Shown here: positions 1 through 10,048 of the stretch, in pieces
How positions within the stretch are numbered: the first letter of the stretch is position 1
How the letters are laid out: every line of letters begins with the position of its first letter
Origin: Symbiodinium natans
Lineage: Eukaryota > Sar > Dinophyceae > Suessiales > Symbiodiniaceae
NCBI GenBank assembly: GCA_905221605.1
Contig: CAJNDS010002136.1
Location: forward strand, 212,501-276,500
DNA: 64,000 nucleotides
Direction: 5' to 3'
Translations under genes and position numbers: made by a program
Notes under the pieces: generated by a model
The model's database searches: none
The model's input: the letters and a program-made list of their open reading frames with translations, nothing else
Told to the model about the DNA's origin: nothing

Positions 1-394
1 AAGCCAATTCCGCACATGAAACCCTCGTAACCAAAACAAAGCTGAGGCCCCCTAAATCCTGGATCGCTGTCTGCAGTCGGGACACTGGAAGCAGTCATGC
101 AAAGCCAGGTGGTAGGCCTCTCAGAAAACGTCAGTCAAAAATCATATCTTCGCTTGCACCGTAAAGCTCAGGGTTCGGCCGAAGCCGAAACCCTGACTTT
201 TTCCGGGGTTTGAGAGTGTCTTTTGGGGGCTTACAGGGGTTTAGGGTTTAGGGTTTAGGCGGTTTAGGGTTTAGGGTTTAGGGCTACAATAAGCCGAATA
301 AGCCTAGGGCTTAAGTGAGCGACCTCCGCAAGCCTGGTCCCTTCCCGCACCCTAAGACCTCTCAAGCCACGGAGCCCTGAAGCACGCTGACACA

Positions 395-430
395 GGGGTT
401 TAGGGTTTAGGGTTTAGGGTTTAGGGTTTA
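395..430 (+). repeat. ITR, left part of an array split by a TIR element
   Basis: TTTAGGG units; continues at 1007-1047 beyond the 431-1006 insertion. Confidence 0.9.
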
Positions 431-1006
431 CCTGTCAATCCCCCGTTCCATAAAAAGCTGTCCTATTGAAGAGGCCGGAAAAATCCAGCCGCGCAAAAAA
501 CCCGTCCGCTTTAATGATGGTCAGAAACCTATTTCCTGGTGGAAACCAGACACCCACACAATTCTGCAGAAAAAGTGGCCTTTTCAGAAAAAGTGTCCTC
601 TTGTTGGGTTTTTGTTGGGTTTGCGTTGGGTTTTGGGTACGCTTTTTCCCAACATTTTCCCAACATTTTTCCAAAAAAGTACGGATTCGGTACGGTTTAC
701 GTTTTTTGGGCTACCCCCCCCCCCCCAAAAAAAAAAAAAAAAACCAACAAAACCCAACATTATGTTGGAAAAACGTTGGGTTCAGAGTACACTTTTTTGT
801 GTTCTGCTCAGGTCACCTATTCTTTGGTGCACAAGACTCTGCACAGGGCTCGGGAAGGTTTCCCCTGAACTCCGAAAATCCAGCCGCTTTGATCGTATTC
901 CCCGATCCCAATAGAACACCAACACCTCGCTTTTGCACGCAAAAAAACAAAAAAAAAAAAAAAAAAACCATAAGGACAGAAATTTCTGTCCGCCAGGATT
1001 AACAGG
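431..1006. mobile_element. TIR element inserted into an ITR, TA duplication
   Basis: Ends CCTGTCAATCC and GGATTAACAGG are inverted repeats (one mismatch in 11) flanked by TA on each side (429-430, 1007-1008). Removing it restores a continuous TTTAGGG array. A TA duplication and short TIRs fit a Tc1/mariner-type non-autonomous element. The interior has homopolymer tracts and no transposase. Confidence 0.65.
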
Positions 1007-1048
1007 TAGGGTTTAGGGTTTAGGGTTTCGGGTTTAGGGTTTAGGGGC

Positions 1049-1377
1049 TGGGAATCTAACAGTCCGCAGTAGGGAGTATAGTGTAGGGATTACAGTAGAA
1101 CTTACTATAATCCCTATTAAGGAGGTTTAGTATTATTTAGTAGGGATTACAGTAGAACTTACTGCAATACCTCTTAAGGAGGTTTAGTATTATGGTGTAG
1201 GGATTACAGTAGAACTTACTATAACCCCTATTAAGGACGTTTAGTACTATAGTGTAGGGATTACAGTAGAACTTACGATAATCCCTCTTAAGGAGGTTTA
1301 GGATTATAGTGTAGGGATTACAGTAGAACTTACTGCAATCCCTATGAAGGACGTTTAGTATAAGGAGGAACATCCCT
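1049..1377. mobile_element. MITE-A copy with internal 57-bp tandem expansion
   Basis: It retains family-A internal words (TAACAGTCC at the left) and the terminal GGAACATCCC. In between, the unit TAGGGATTACAGTAGAACTT repeats at 1084, 1141, 1198, 1255 and 1312, an exact 57-bp period. Confidence 0.65.
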
Positions 1378-1447
1378 AGAGGACTTAAACTTGAACTCTA
1401 AGAAACCCCAAGCCCTAGCGGCGACTTCCTTTTTGGGGCGCACCACG

Positions 1448-1533
1448 CCTAAACCCTAAACCCTAAACCCTAAACCCTAAACCCTAAACCCTAAACCCTA
1501 AACCCTAAACCCTAAACCCCTGACCCCTAAACC
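1448..1533 (-). repeat. ITR
   Basis: About ten CCCTAAA units, with degenerate units at the right end. Confidence 0.9.
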
Positions 1534-1751
1534 CGACTCCTCCTTGGGCCTTACGAGTTTCTTCCGTCAAGTCAAGCCCTTCACGCAAAAACGTGTAAAA
1601 CCCACATGGGGGGGGGGGGGGGGTTCTCCATGTCAGTCGCTTGGGGCCTAGACCCTAAACCCTAAACCCTAAACCCCAAACCCTTTTTTTGAAGAAGGCG
1701 GAGAACGCCAGAAGGCCTAAACTCAGGCTCCTGCTTCTACTGCATACTCAA

Positions 1752-1845
1752 GGGGTCGGACTAAGTACTCATGATATTCCCTTGTGGCCCACTTTTAATT
1801 ATACTAGAACAACCTCCAAAACCCTCTTCTAATTATTCAGGGAGG
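1752..1845. mobile_element. MITE-C (half or degraded)
   Basis: GGGGTCGGACTAAGTACTCA then a TATTCCCTTGTGG word shared by the family. A short ITR follows. Confidence 0.45.
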
Positions 1846-1915
1846 GTTTAGGGTTTAGGGTTGAGGGAAGTTGAGGGTTGAGGGTTGAGGGTTTAGGGTT
1901 TAGGGTCTAGGGTTT
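1843..1915 (+). repeat. ITR with GGGTTGA variants
   Basis: TTTAGGG units mixed with three TTGAGGG units. Confidence 0.85.
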
Positions 1916-2022
1916 TGCAAATGCCGGTGCCTGGCAAAGGCAGGCGCGTCGGCGAAGCCGCTGATCGCCGGTTGCCCAGACCTTGCCAGCTGCTGAGGGC
2001 TCATGAGCTGGGTTGGAGGCAG

Positions 2023-2149
2023 GGCTTAGGGTTTAGGGTTTAGGGTTTAGGGTTTAGGGTTTAGGGTTTAGGGTTTAGGGTTTAGGGTTTAGGGTTTGGG
2101 GTTTGGGGTTTGGGGTTTAGGGTTTAGGGTTTAGGGTTTAGGGTTTAGA
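2023..2149 (+). repeat. ITR, long
   Basis: About 18 TTTAGGG units with a run of TTTGGGG variants in the middle. Confidence 0.95.
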
Positions 2150-2469
2150 GGGAGGCTTCGGATTGAGAGGGCGGGCTGCGGAGTGAGCAGGAGGTCAAAA
2201 GCAACCTAAACCCTAAACCCTAAACCCTAAACCCTAAACCCCTTAAGATGGGCCCATATGGTGAGTTTTCTAGAATTGGGGCCCTTTCAACCCCTTCTTG
2301 AGGATTACGATTACAGGGCGGCCCCGAATAGTTAGGGTGCCCCAAAAAGGGACGATAGCTTAGAGAACTGACAGAAAACAAGGTTTTTTTTTTTTTGGCA
2401 GCCCTGAACCCTAAACCCTAAACCCTGAACCCTAAACCCCAAACCCTAAACTCGGAATAGTCCAAGGGG

Positions 2470-2547
2470 GGAAGATCCTGGGCCCGCTGCGTAGTGGCAG
2501 AGCTTGCCCATGTAGGCTTTGGAGTCGTCCGGCCAGATCCAATCCTC
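2470..2547 (-). CDS. Exon-like island
   Basis: After the acceptor CCCTCACAG the minus strand reads EDWIWPDDSKAYMGKLCHYA then AGPGSS. The KAYMGKL..HYAA segment resembles QAYMDKLQKLLVHAA in the island at 9361-9431, so the two may come from related genes. Bounded by ITRs. Confidence 0.5.
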
Positions 2548-2742
2548 CTGTGAGGGCTCAGGGATTGCTGTTTAGGGTTTAGGGTTTAGGGTTTAGGGTT
2601 TAGGGTTCTCTAGGGACCCTATAGGGATTCCAGGACTCTAGGGACGCCAGGGCTTGGGATCCTAGGGAACGGCTCCTTCTTCTCGTCCGACATGGTGTGC
2701 GGAACGGCCTCGTACACACGAGCATTCCTGAGCATGGAGAGC

Positions 2743-2853
2743 TGGCGCTACCAAAACAAACCATTATATCCAATAAGAACCCCTTTAAAAAAGGCCCTTT
2801 ATTGGGTTGATTATGGGGACTATAGGGCCTAATAGCCCATCCTGGTATACTTA
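2743..2853. mobile_element. MITE-G (inverted copy)
   Basis: AAAGGCCCTTTATTGGGTTG...AATAGCCCATCCTGGTA. TA on both sides of CCA...TGG. Confidence 0.5.
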
Positions 2854-3035
2854 TGGACGGAATTGGCTTGGCGAGACTTGGCCGCGTTCCGAGGAAAGCT
2901 GCGGCAAGAAGCCGCGGTCGTCCAGGAGCCCCACAAGCGCTGCGGATTCTCACGGATACATCGGACACGACACCCTAGGCTCAGATCCAAACCCGAAACC
3001 CTAAGCCCTAAGCCCTAAACCCTAAACCCCAAACT

Positions 3036-3132
3036 CTAAGCGCTCATGGGCCTACGGGACCCAAAACTCGAAACACCAAGTGGCAGCGAGTCAGGCTTGT
3101 AGTACAGCTGCTCCTTCGGGGGTTTTGGGGCT
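3036..3132 (-). CDS. Terminal exon-like island
   Basis: Reads APKPPKEQLYYKPDSLPLGV then SSFGSRRPMSA and a TAG stop on the minus strand. An ITR at 2994-3035 begins right after the stop. The KEQLYY motif recalls QEQLYIY at 8829-8936. Confidence 0.4.
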
Positions 3133-3162
3133 TACCCTTCAGGCCGCGCTTACAAGGGGGTT

Positions 3163-3257
3163 AGGATGTTCCCCATTATACTAACAGTCCTTAGTAAAGA
3201 TTATAGTACCCCCTGGCATAATCCCTTTTTAAGGACTGTTTATATAAGGGGGAATGC
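3163..3257. mobile_element. MITE-A, degraded right end
   Basis: Contains GGATGTTCCCC, CTAACAGTCCTTAG and TTAAGGACTGTTTATATAAG as inverted halves. Confidence 0.6.
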
Positions 3258-3515
3258 TCGAAGGTTTAGGCTTCTACATCTGCGAAGTTCGCTCGTTGCT
3301 TTGTCGTCATCATCTGGCACAACCATTCCATTATCCAAGGCCCATCCAAGCATGTCTCGCAGCCCATACGGCACAAAAACCTCGTAAACCCAGCCGGAGC
3401 AACCACCGTCGATTACAATAAGACTCGTCTTCGTTCAATGGAACGGTGAAGCCACACTCTCAAACCACGTTTTGCGATAAAGCCCAAAATGGTCATGAGT
3501 TGCTCCCCAGCCGCT

Positions 3516-3564
3516 AAACCCTAAACCCTAAACCCTAAACCCTAAACTCTAAACCCTAAACCCC
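3516..3564 (-). repeat. ITR
   Basis: CCCTAAA units directly downstream of the exon island at 3563-3659. Confidence 0.9.
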
Positions 3565-3659
3565 GGATGGTCCATCAGGCGCGAAGCAACCTCACCCAGC
3601 GGCTGTGGCTGGCCCACCGTCTCATAGAAGCCTCGAGCTGCTGCCGTCTTGTCATGGGC
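3563..3659 (-). CDS. Exon-like island, 32 codons
   Basis: Minus-strand frame AHDKTAAARGFYETVGQPQP then LGEVASRLMDHP is open and protein-like. An ITR abuts it at 3516-3564 and a MITE-L lies upstream. No family recognised. Confidence 0.5.
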
Positions 3660-3663
3660 TTCC

Positions 3664-3838
3664 CTCCTCCCACCCCCCCCTTTACACTACCCCTTCTAGG
3701 TCCTGAAAAAACCCTTACTTAGGGTTCATAAACCCTAAACCCTGAACCCTGAACCCTAAACCCTAAACCCTAAACCCTACAGTGGGGGGGAACCTAGGGT
3801 GGGTAGTATAGAGGGGGGGTAGTAGGGGGAACCCCTGA
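3664..3838. mobile_element. MITE-L split by an ITR
   Basis: Left CCCCTTTACACTACCCCTTC, right GGGTAGTATAGAGGGGGGGT with TAGTAGGGGGAACCCC, separated by CCCTAAA units (3728-3780). Confidence 0.5.
3728..3780 (-). repeat. ITR inside a MITE-L
   Basis: CCCTAAA/CCCTGAA units between the two halves of the element at 3664-3838. Confidence 0.85.
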
Positions 3839-3966
3839 TCTTGAGGCCCGTTCTGTATTTGCTGTCAAGACCGCAAGCCCCAGCCCCAAATCAAGACACA
3901 GCCGATAACCAAGACACTAGAGGCCACAGCCATTTAGAAACAAAGCAACCAGCTTTGGGTATTAGT

Positions 3967-4065
3967 TGGGATGTTCCCCCTTACTAACAGGCCTAGACAG
4001 GCATTACAATAGGGGGTTTACGATAATCCCGATTAAGGACCGTTTGTGTAAGCGGGAACATCCCA
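3967..4065. mobile_element. MITE-A
   Basis: Ends TTGGGATGTTCCCCCTTA and GCGGGAACATCCCAA are inverted repeats. No clear target duplication. Confidence 0.7.
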
Positions 4066-4394
4066 AGAGAATAATAGGGTTCAGCACCCCACACCACAGC
4101 GTTCGTCGGCCTACTCAGGGGGTCTGGAAGATGTATGATGCAACTTTGAAAGGAACCCTCCGAGGGACTCTGGGCATTTGGGTATAGCTATGGTATAGCT
4201 GTAGGCTGAAGCCCAAAGGACAACAGACTTAATGGACTTCCCTGAGAACGACTTACCAGGACCAAGAGGCAGAGCGTTCCTACGCCCCCCGGGCAGCCAT
4301 CGAATCCTGAACCCTGCCCTCGCATACCCAAAGCCCAACAAAACAAATTCCGCATAAGGTCAACCTGGCACCGAAACCCCTCTGCTTCTGCACT

Positions 4395-4480
4395 AGGATG
4401 GCCCTTAACACCCTCTGAAAATATTCCTGAATATGATCCTCTCAAACCCAGTTAAAAAATGTGAAATGTCCCAAGGGCCT
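4395..4480. mobile_element. Family J interspersed repeat
   Basis: CCCTCTGAAAATATTCCTGA, ATGATCCTCTCAAACCCAGT and TGTCCCAAGGGCCTAC are shared with 12770 and 23784. Confidence 0.45.
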
Positions 4481-4827
4481 ACCGAGTGTACCAAGAAGCG
4501 TAGGGTTCGGTTCAGCAAGACCAGGCATTTCGAGGAGTTGGCCAGGATTTCGTGGTACTCTGAGCCGTAGACATCACCTTGAGGCTTGCTTGGCGGAAGG
4601 ATTTTGAATGCCGATTAGCCCCCCCCCCCCCCCACCGCAGTAAGTGTTCTGAAAGTTGTTCGGAATAATTTCAGCAGAATGAGACTGATGTGATCCCGAC
4701 AAGGGAGAGGGGAGAGGGACGGGCACACCAAATCGGGGGCAGGGTCAACTTGGAGCCCTCAACCGTGCGCTTTGCGGAAAGGTGAGGAGGGCAGATGTAC
4801 TGCACCAAATCTGGACGGGAAGGGTGC
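4480..4827. other. Unique DNA, nothing recognised
   Basis: Contains a poly-C run at 4620-4633. I see no convincing coding frame. Confidence 0.4.
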
Positions 4828-5060
4828 CCTGAACCCTGAACCCTGAACCCTAAACCCTATATGAACAAGTGCAGTGAGCCATTCACTGCATCCCAGCGGC
4901 TGTTGAACTGCAACGCCTTGTAGAGCTCGTCGTCCAGCTTCTCAACGTAAGCCAGGTACAACTCCTGCGAAACCAGATTTCAACACTGCTGCGCAGCTGT
5001 CGATGGCAGACAGCTAAAGCTCTATAGATCGTGACAATCACAAGCGGGTTTCGTGTTTGG

Positions 5061-5151
5061 GGAGAAGGGGACCCCCAATACAGATCCCCAAATAGTTGAT
5101 AAGAAGGAGGCCGATAAGGTACCCCAATTTCGGAAACCCCCATATCGGGAG
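5061..5151. mobile_element. MITE-D
   Basis: GGGGACCCCCAATACAGATC...AATTTCGGAAACCCCCATAT. Confidence 0.55.
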
Positions 5152-5325
5152 CCGTGAGGACACCATCTGCACCCTAAACCCTAAACCCCAAACGCTAAAC
5201 CACAGCTGAAAGGGCTCACTGCCAGTGCTGGAGCTACTGAGATGGCACAGCTCAGAGACTACAGGGCGGCGGAATTGCTTAATGTGAGCCCGCTCCAAAG
5301 AGCTGCAAATCTGGATCCATGTAAT

Positions 5326-5425
5326 ATAGGGGTCGGAATAATTACTAATAGTATTCCCTTCTGGTCCCTGTATAAATATAATATAATAACCCACCCAAAA
5401 AAAACCTATTCTGAGTATTTTGGCC
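5326..5425. mobile_element. MITE-C
   Basis: TATAGGGGTCGGAATAATTA, TATTCCCTTCTGGTCCC and an AT-rich middle. Confidence 0.5.
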
Positions 5426-5705
5426 CCGTTAGTGCAGGGTTTCCGTGTTCCTGGAAAGCTCAGACTTGAGGGATCTCGGATGACTTCCCAGAGGTTAACC
5501 CCCCTAAACCCTAAAACCCCAAAACCCTAAACCCTAAACCCTCCGGAGTTTTTGGAGTTTCTCGAGCCCCCTCCCGATCCTGCAGTCTCGTGTGGGACTT
5601 TGGATCCTCGACGTCCTGGGAATTGGTGCGTTTCTCGATCTTCTGTGGGCACATGTGGGGGGGTATTTCGGAACCTTACTGGCGTCCTGTAGCGTTTAGG
5701 GTTTA

Positions 5706-5778
5706 GGGGTGGTTTCCGAAAATAGGGCTACCTCTTGGGCCCTTGTGACAAGGGTCTCCTATTTTCGTAAACCCCTCT
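5706..5778. mobile_element. MITE-D
   Basis: GGTGGTTTCCGAAAATAGGG...CTATTTTCGTAAACCCC, short inverted copy. Confidence 0.55.
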
Positions 5779-5967
5779 GTCGTAGAATACTGCAATACGC
5801 TTTGGGTTGTCACCGAGCTGGCAAGTCTTTTGAGGCATGCACAACACACACATATGCAAGCCTTCACTAGACATTGACGAAGAGCGCCGAGCATCCGAGG
5901 CCGTTTATCCGAAAAAATCTAGGATGAAGTTGAGGGATTTGCGTTCAGTAAGAAGCTAGACCTCGGA

Positions 5968-6082
5968 GTAACCTAGGAATGCAAAGGGTGCCCTTTTTGG
6001 TTTTCAGGGGATTCTAAGAAAAAAAAAACCAAACCCCAAAAAAAAGGAAAGAAGGGCCCGTTCCGGGTCCTAGGAAAACTGC
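5968..6082. mobile_element. MITE-E
   Basis: AGTAACCTAGGAATGCAAAG, GGGTGCCCTTTTTGG and GGGCCCGTTCCGGGTCCTAG. Confidence 0.55.
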
Positions 6083-6554
6083 AACCGGCCCTGAGGCTAT
6101 AGAACCCGACACCAAGTTGCGGTGTTTTGCTCGGCACTCTTCTCGTCGGCAGTGCCTTAGTGCCAAGAGGCATAAGGGCCCCAGTCGAATGATCTGTATA
6201 GGGCATGGCGGATGCACGTCAAGCCGATCTCTTGGGCACAAGCTACGAACACATACATTCATAAGATCGGCGTTTGCTTCGAGATGCCTGTCGTTTAGGT
6301 GCGTAAATTTCGTTAAGGGTTTCAATTCAATAATTGAATAGACTAGACAGTCAAGATTCCTATAGACCTGCCAGGGTGCAATTGTTTTTTTTTGGGGGGG
6401 GTGGCGGGTGGTCGTTGCGCTAGGCGCACGTCAGCGGATACATTGGTTCCACATGCGTTGACTGCTGGGCATAGGACTGCGACTACATGACGTTGAGACG
6501 TGCAAAATAAATCTGAAAATGATGTTGTATGACATTATTAGCCGTAATCCAACG
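6083..6554. other. Unique DNA, no ITR
   Basis: Several short open frames on both strands; none is convincing. Part of an ITR-poor stretch (about 5.6-7.2 kb). Confidence 0.4.
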
Positions 6555-6637
6555 GGAAAAGCCAGAGCTGAAATGATCGAGCTGCCATTCTTGATGTTGT
6601 TGTGGGACTCGACAAGCAGTGGCAGCATCTTATTCAC
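6555..6637 (-). CDS. Exon-like island
   Basis: After TTTCTGAGCAG the minus strand reads VNKMLPLLVESHNNIKNGSS then IIS. The open frame runs on to about 6431 but loses coding character. No ITR is nearby. Confidence 0.4.
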
Positions 6638-6780
6638 CTGCTCAGAAATTCTCCGAACTCAGGCATGGACCCGGAAGTTGTTGAAGCCTCAGTCCTAAAG
6701 TGACCTGCTGCTCATTATAGACCTCAGGACGATCCTCACACATCTACAAACCAAGCACTCCATGCGACATGTTGCAAATA

Positions 6781-6839
6781 CTAGACCATGAGCCCTGTGC
6801 CGGGCCTTCGTCAAGGCTTCGTTCCACATCTCGATCTTC
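6781..6839 (-). CDS. Short exon-like island
   Basis: After the acceptor CTGCGCCCAG the minus strand reads KIEMWNEALTKARHRAHGL. It lies upstream of the 6555-6637 island on the same strand, so both may belong to one gene. Confidence 0.35.
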
Positions 6840-7240
6840 CTGGGCGCAGCGGTACGGGGGTGTCGGTCTTGGCAAATTGAAGGAAGGGTGTTGGAGGTTT
6901 GGGCTGAACCACGCCGAGGCCTACGCGAACCCCAAGGCCCCCTTTCGCGCCTAGGGTGAAGAGGCATCGAGATCAGGGCTTGTGATGTGGCAGGTTTATG
7001 GTGCTTGTGCCATCGAAGAAAAGGCCTGACCACGAGGAGCTTAGAGCTGCAAAGAAGATGACACCCAGGCAAGGCTCACCTCTGCCCCGAAATGTGGGCT
7101 ACAGCCACTGGGCACCTCCGAACTCGAGAAGGAGATGCCCGGTGAGGCGAGCCTATAGATCATGGCTTGGCAGAAGCCTCGGCCTTGAAGAGACAGGTCC
7201 GGGTTGGCGCAGGACTCGGCGGGACTCTCTGGGGCTGGCA
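6840..7240. other. Unique DNA with weak open frames
   Basis: A minus-strand frame at 7041-7241 (PAPESPAESCANPDLSLQGR) is open but ambiguous. Confidence 0.3.
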
Positions 7241-7401
7241 CCCTAAACCCTAAACCCTAAACCCTAAACCCTAAAGGGTGGGCCACCGGGCGGGACACCA
7301 GGCGAGGAGGCGAGGAGCATGGTACCCACACACACCAAGGGGTGGGGAATGACTGTGATGGTCTATTATGGCGAAACGAAGATTCGTTGGAAGCCATGGT
7401 T

Positions 7402-7468
7402 TGGGATGTTCTCCCTTATAGTAACAGTCCTTTCTAGGAGGACTGTTAGCATGAGGGGGAACATCCCA
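7402..7468. mobile_element. MITE-A, internally deleted (67 bp)
   Basis: TGGGATGTTCTCCC...GGGGAACATCCCA. Flanks AGCCATGGTT and AGCCATGTAC share their first seven bases in the 10-bp register. Confidence 0.7.
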
Positions 7469-7590
7469 AGCCATGTACATGATTTTCTGTAGGAGGTGGG
7501 TGAGATAGGCTGGGACTAGGGACCAGCCGTTTACTGTCTCCTTGTCCGAGTCGGCAAAAAGGGATCTATTGCGTCGGGGCATTAAAACCT

Positions 7591-7690
7591 ACTATTTGCT
7601 TAAGAACCCCCCCAAAAAAACCAATAATCCTGAAATGCCCCTAATCAGGAAGATATGTTGTAGTTTTCGGAGGCTCTTCAGCAAATAGTA
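7591..7690. mobile_element. MITE-B
   Basis: Left end ACTATTTGCTTAAGAACC, right end GCAAATAGTA: inverted halves of the family. Confidence 0.6.
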
Positions 7691-7794
7691 TTAAGTACTA
7701 GGCCGTGTCGAACGTAGAAGCAGACTGATCGTGAAGCTTTAGGTCGACAAACCCTTTGCCAGCAAAAACCCTAAACAAATCGAGCAGAACCTGG

Positions 7795-7875
7795 GTTTAG
7801 GTTTAGGGTTTAGGGTTTAGGGTTTAGGGTTTAGGGTTTAGGGTTTAGGGTTTAGGGTTTAGGGTTTAGGGTTTG
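7795..7875 (+). repeat. ITR
   Basis: Eleven near-perfect TTTAGGG units. Confidence 0.95.
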
Positions 7876-8267
7876 CTGTGATAGGGCGTAGATGCTGTGA
7901 AGGTTAGGTTTTGGAACAAGCTCGAAAGCGTCGTGAGGTGCGAAGAGCAGCTTTGGCCCGATTGTGGAAGGCCATCTAACACTTTTCGCCCACCCCACGC
8001 CGTCCAAGGCGGCAAAGCCACCCAAACCTATTCCTTTTAGGGTTTAGGCCTAAACTCAAGCCAACTGCTTTCTTTACATAAAACTTCTTCATTCCGTCAC
8101 GGCTTTTCACAAAAAACAAGCCTCCACAGAGGGAGAAGAACCACGGGCCCAGGCCAGGGTCAGTCTGGGCAGCCAGGGGCGGAGCAGAGGAAAAGCAAGG
8201 GCTCACTGAGGCTAGGGAGGGGTTACAGGGGGACAGGGGGCCGGCAGAAGCGCAGGGGGGGGGCCCA

Positions 8268-8465
8268 GGCAGGCCCAGGCAGGGGGCCCAAAAGGGGGCT
8301 TCAGGGGGCCAAGGGAGGTCCGGGGGCCCAGGCGGGCCAGGGGGGCTCAGGGGGGCCCAGGGGGGCCCAGGGGGGCCCAGGGGGGTTTAGGGGGGCCCAG
8401 GGGGGCCCAGGGGGGCCCAGGGGGCCCCAGAGGGGCCAGGGGGGCCCAGAGGGGCCCAGAGGCCA
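8268..8465. repeat. GC-rich minisatellite, GGGGGGCCCA unit
   Basis: About 10-11 bp units of GGGGGGCCCAG, with AGAGGGGCC variants to the right. Open frames through it read Gly/Pro/Trp repeats and are not genes. Confidence 0.85.
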
Positions 8466-8828
8466 AAAAGCAGGTTTTTGAGCACCCGCCCTGCCTGGCC
8501 TGGCCTGAGGCCCCCTGGTCCCTGGACATGCTGCGGTGAGGGGTCCGGGTCCTCCTGGCCCGGGGGCCTTGGGGTACCCCCCCCGAAATGCCAGCCCATG
8601 CAGGGTGAAGACCTAGGGTATTTACTTTGGGGACCAGTACTGGTCCCCGGGAGAACCTGCTCCGGTACCGGGCCCATCGTGGGTGCTACCGACCTCCTGG
8701 CTGCAGGAGGCGGGCAAGCGACCTGGGTCGACCTTCGCCATAGAGGTCGAAGGGCTTTAAGCGCCGCCCCCCCTCTGTAGGGGGGCGGCCTAGGCCCTGA
8801 GTTTAGGGTTTAGGGTTTAGGGTTTAGG

Positions 8829-8936
8829 GAGAACCCTTCAAGAGGCAGCCGGGCGTCATGGCAGCAAAAGCACTACCAGTGTTGTCGAAATCGGCCGACA
8901 CCATCGAAGCGTAGATGTACAGCTGCTCCTGCTCAT
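8829..8936 (-). CDS. Exon-like island, 35 codons
   Basis: Minus-strand frame QEQLYIYASMVSADFDNTGS then AFAAMTPGCLLKGS. A possible acceptor ATGAGCAG lies at its 5' end, and MITE-H is immediately upstream. An ITR follows at 8800-8829. Strong amino-acid sense, no family recognised. Confidence 0.5.
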
Positions 8937-9062
8937 TAGGGGATAGGATTAGGGGGACCCTTGGGGATAAAGACCCTCTGAATAAGGTCCCTGTTTAAGA
9001 GAGCCAGAAGAGGGTTCAGAAGGGGTTCCCTTTTAAGGGTCCCCCTTATCCTACCTAGGGCT
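8936..9062. mobile_element. MITE-H-like foldback
   Basis: TAGGATTAGGGGGACCCTTG...AAGGGTCCCCCTTATCCTAC are inverted ends. Confidence 0.6.
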
Positions 9063-9292
9063 CATGGGTCGGGCCGGAGCTGGGAGAAAGCGATGCGACA
9101 GACAGATGCTGCAAACGGCATGACCGTGTGGAAGCAAAGAAGAACGGTTTAGGGTTTAGGGTTTAGGGTTCAGGGTTTAGGTTTTGTACCAAGGTTGCCA
9201 TCATGCCACTAATTTGTCATCACACCGAGCATCCTGAATGACCTGACCCCGCACCCCAAACCGCGCCCCTCCAAAAACTTCCTGAACTTGCA

Positions 9293-9360
9293 ACCCTAAA
9301 CCCTAAACCCTGAACCCTAAACCCTAAACCCTAAGCCCTAAACCCTAAACCCTAAACCTT
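9293..9360 (-). repeat. ITR
   Basis: CCCTAAA units with CCCTGAA and CCCTAAG variants. Confidence 0.9.
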
Positions 9361-9431
9361 TTCAAGCCAGTGTCGAGGGGGCCATGCTTGGCGGCGTGGA
9401 CCAACAGCTTCTGGAGCTTGTCCATGTAGGC
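9361..9431 (-). CDS. Exon-like island
   Basis: After the acceptor CCAAACAG the minus strand reads AYMDKLQKLLVHAAKHGPLD then TGLK. Flanked by ITRs at 9437-9528 and 9293-9360. It resembles the island at 2470-2547. Confidence 0.5.
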
Positions 9432-9436
9432 CTGTT

Positions 9437-9528
9437 TGGGTTTAGGGTTTAGGGTTTAGGGTTTCGGCTTTCGGGTTTAGGGGTTTAGGGTTTAGGGTTA
9501 TAGGGTTTAGGGGTTTAGGGTTTAGGGT
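9437..9528 (+). repeat. ITR with octamer variants
   Basis: TTTAGGG mixed with GGGGTTTA units. Confidence 0.85.
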
Positions 9529-9529
9529 G

Positions 9530-9588
9530 CCTGCGCAGAGGAAAGCAAAGTGCCCCTCCAGCCAGGCTTTGAGGGCTCTTGAAAGGGG
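9530..9588 (-). CDS. Short exon-like island
   Basis: Minus-strand frame RALKAWLEGHFAFLCAGT lies between two ITRs. It is consistent with an exon of the same minus-strand cluster (8.8-10 kb). Confidence 0.4.
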
Positions 9589-9654
9589 TTTGGGCGGGGT
9601 TTAGGGTTTAGGGTCTAGGGTTTAGAGTTTAGGGTGTTTAGGGTTGAGCTTCAT

Positions 9655-9752
9655 AAGGTTTTCAAGGGGACCCAAGTAAAGCCCTTCTCTAGAAGCACTG
9701 AAGAGAGCCAGGAGAGGAACACGGAAAGGGCTCAAGGGGGTCCCTTCATCCT
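9655..9752. mobile_element. Foldback element ending in an ITR
   Basis: TTTTCAAGGGGACCCAAGTA...GGGCTCAAGGGGGTCCCTTC; the right end leads into CCCTAAAA units. Confidence 0.4.
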
Positions 9753-9888
9753 AAACCCTAAGCCCTAAAAACATAAGCCCTAAAACCCTAAAACCCTAAA
9801 ACCCTAAAACCCTAAAACCCGAAAACCCTAAAACCCTAAAACCCTAAAACCCTAAAACCCTAAGACCCCAAAACCCTAAAACCTTAGA
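9751..9888 (-). repeat. ITR of octamer CCCTAAAA
   Basis: About 15 units, mostly of the 8-bp form, indicating local homogenisation of a variant. Confidence 0.9.
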
Positions 9889-9988
9889 CTCTAGACAAGT
9901 GGGCCTTGCGGTCGAAGGCCTTTCGGCCACGCTGCTGCGTGATCTCGGTGACCTTGTTGGTGAGCTCCTGCATCCGTGGGCTCACTGA
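9884..9988 (-). CDS. Terminal exon-like island
   Basis: After the acceptor GCCTTTCAG the minus strand reads SPRMQELTNKVTEITQQRGR then KAFDRKAHLSRV and TAA. The segment is helical and charged. It is flanked by ITRs of opposite orientation (9751-9888 and 9993-10048). Confidence 0.5.
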   Translation of the reverse strand, partial: SVSPRMQELTNKVTEITQQRGRKAFDRKAHLSRV

Positions 9989-9992
9989 AAGG

Positions 9993-10048
9993 CCTTTAGG
10001 GTTTAGGGTTTAGGGTTTAGGGTTTAGGGTTTAGGGTTTAGGGTTTAG
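9993..10048 (+). repeat. ITR
   Basis: Seven TTTAGGG units. Confidence 0.9.

Noticed and set aside
1137-1373. 78-codon repeat protein on the minus strand
   Set aside because: It is the 57-bp tandem repeat inside a MITE-A copy.
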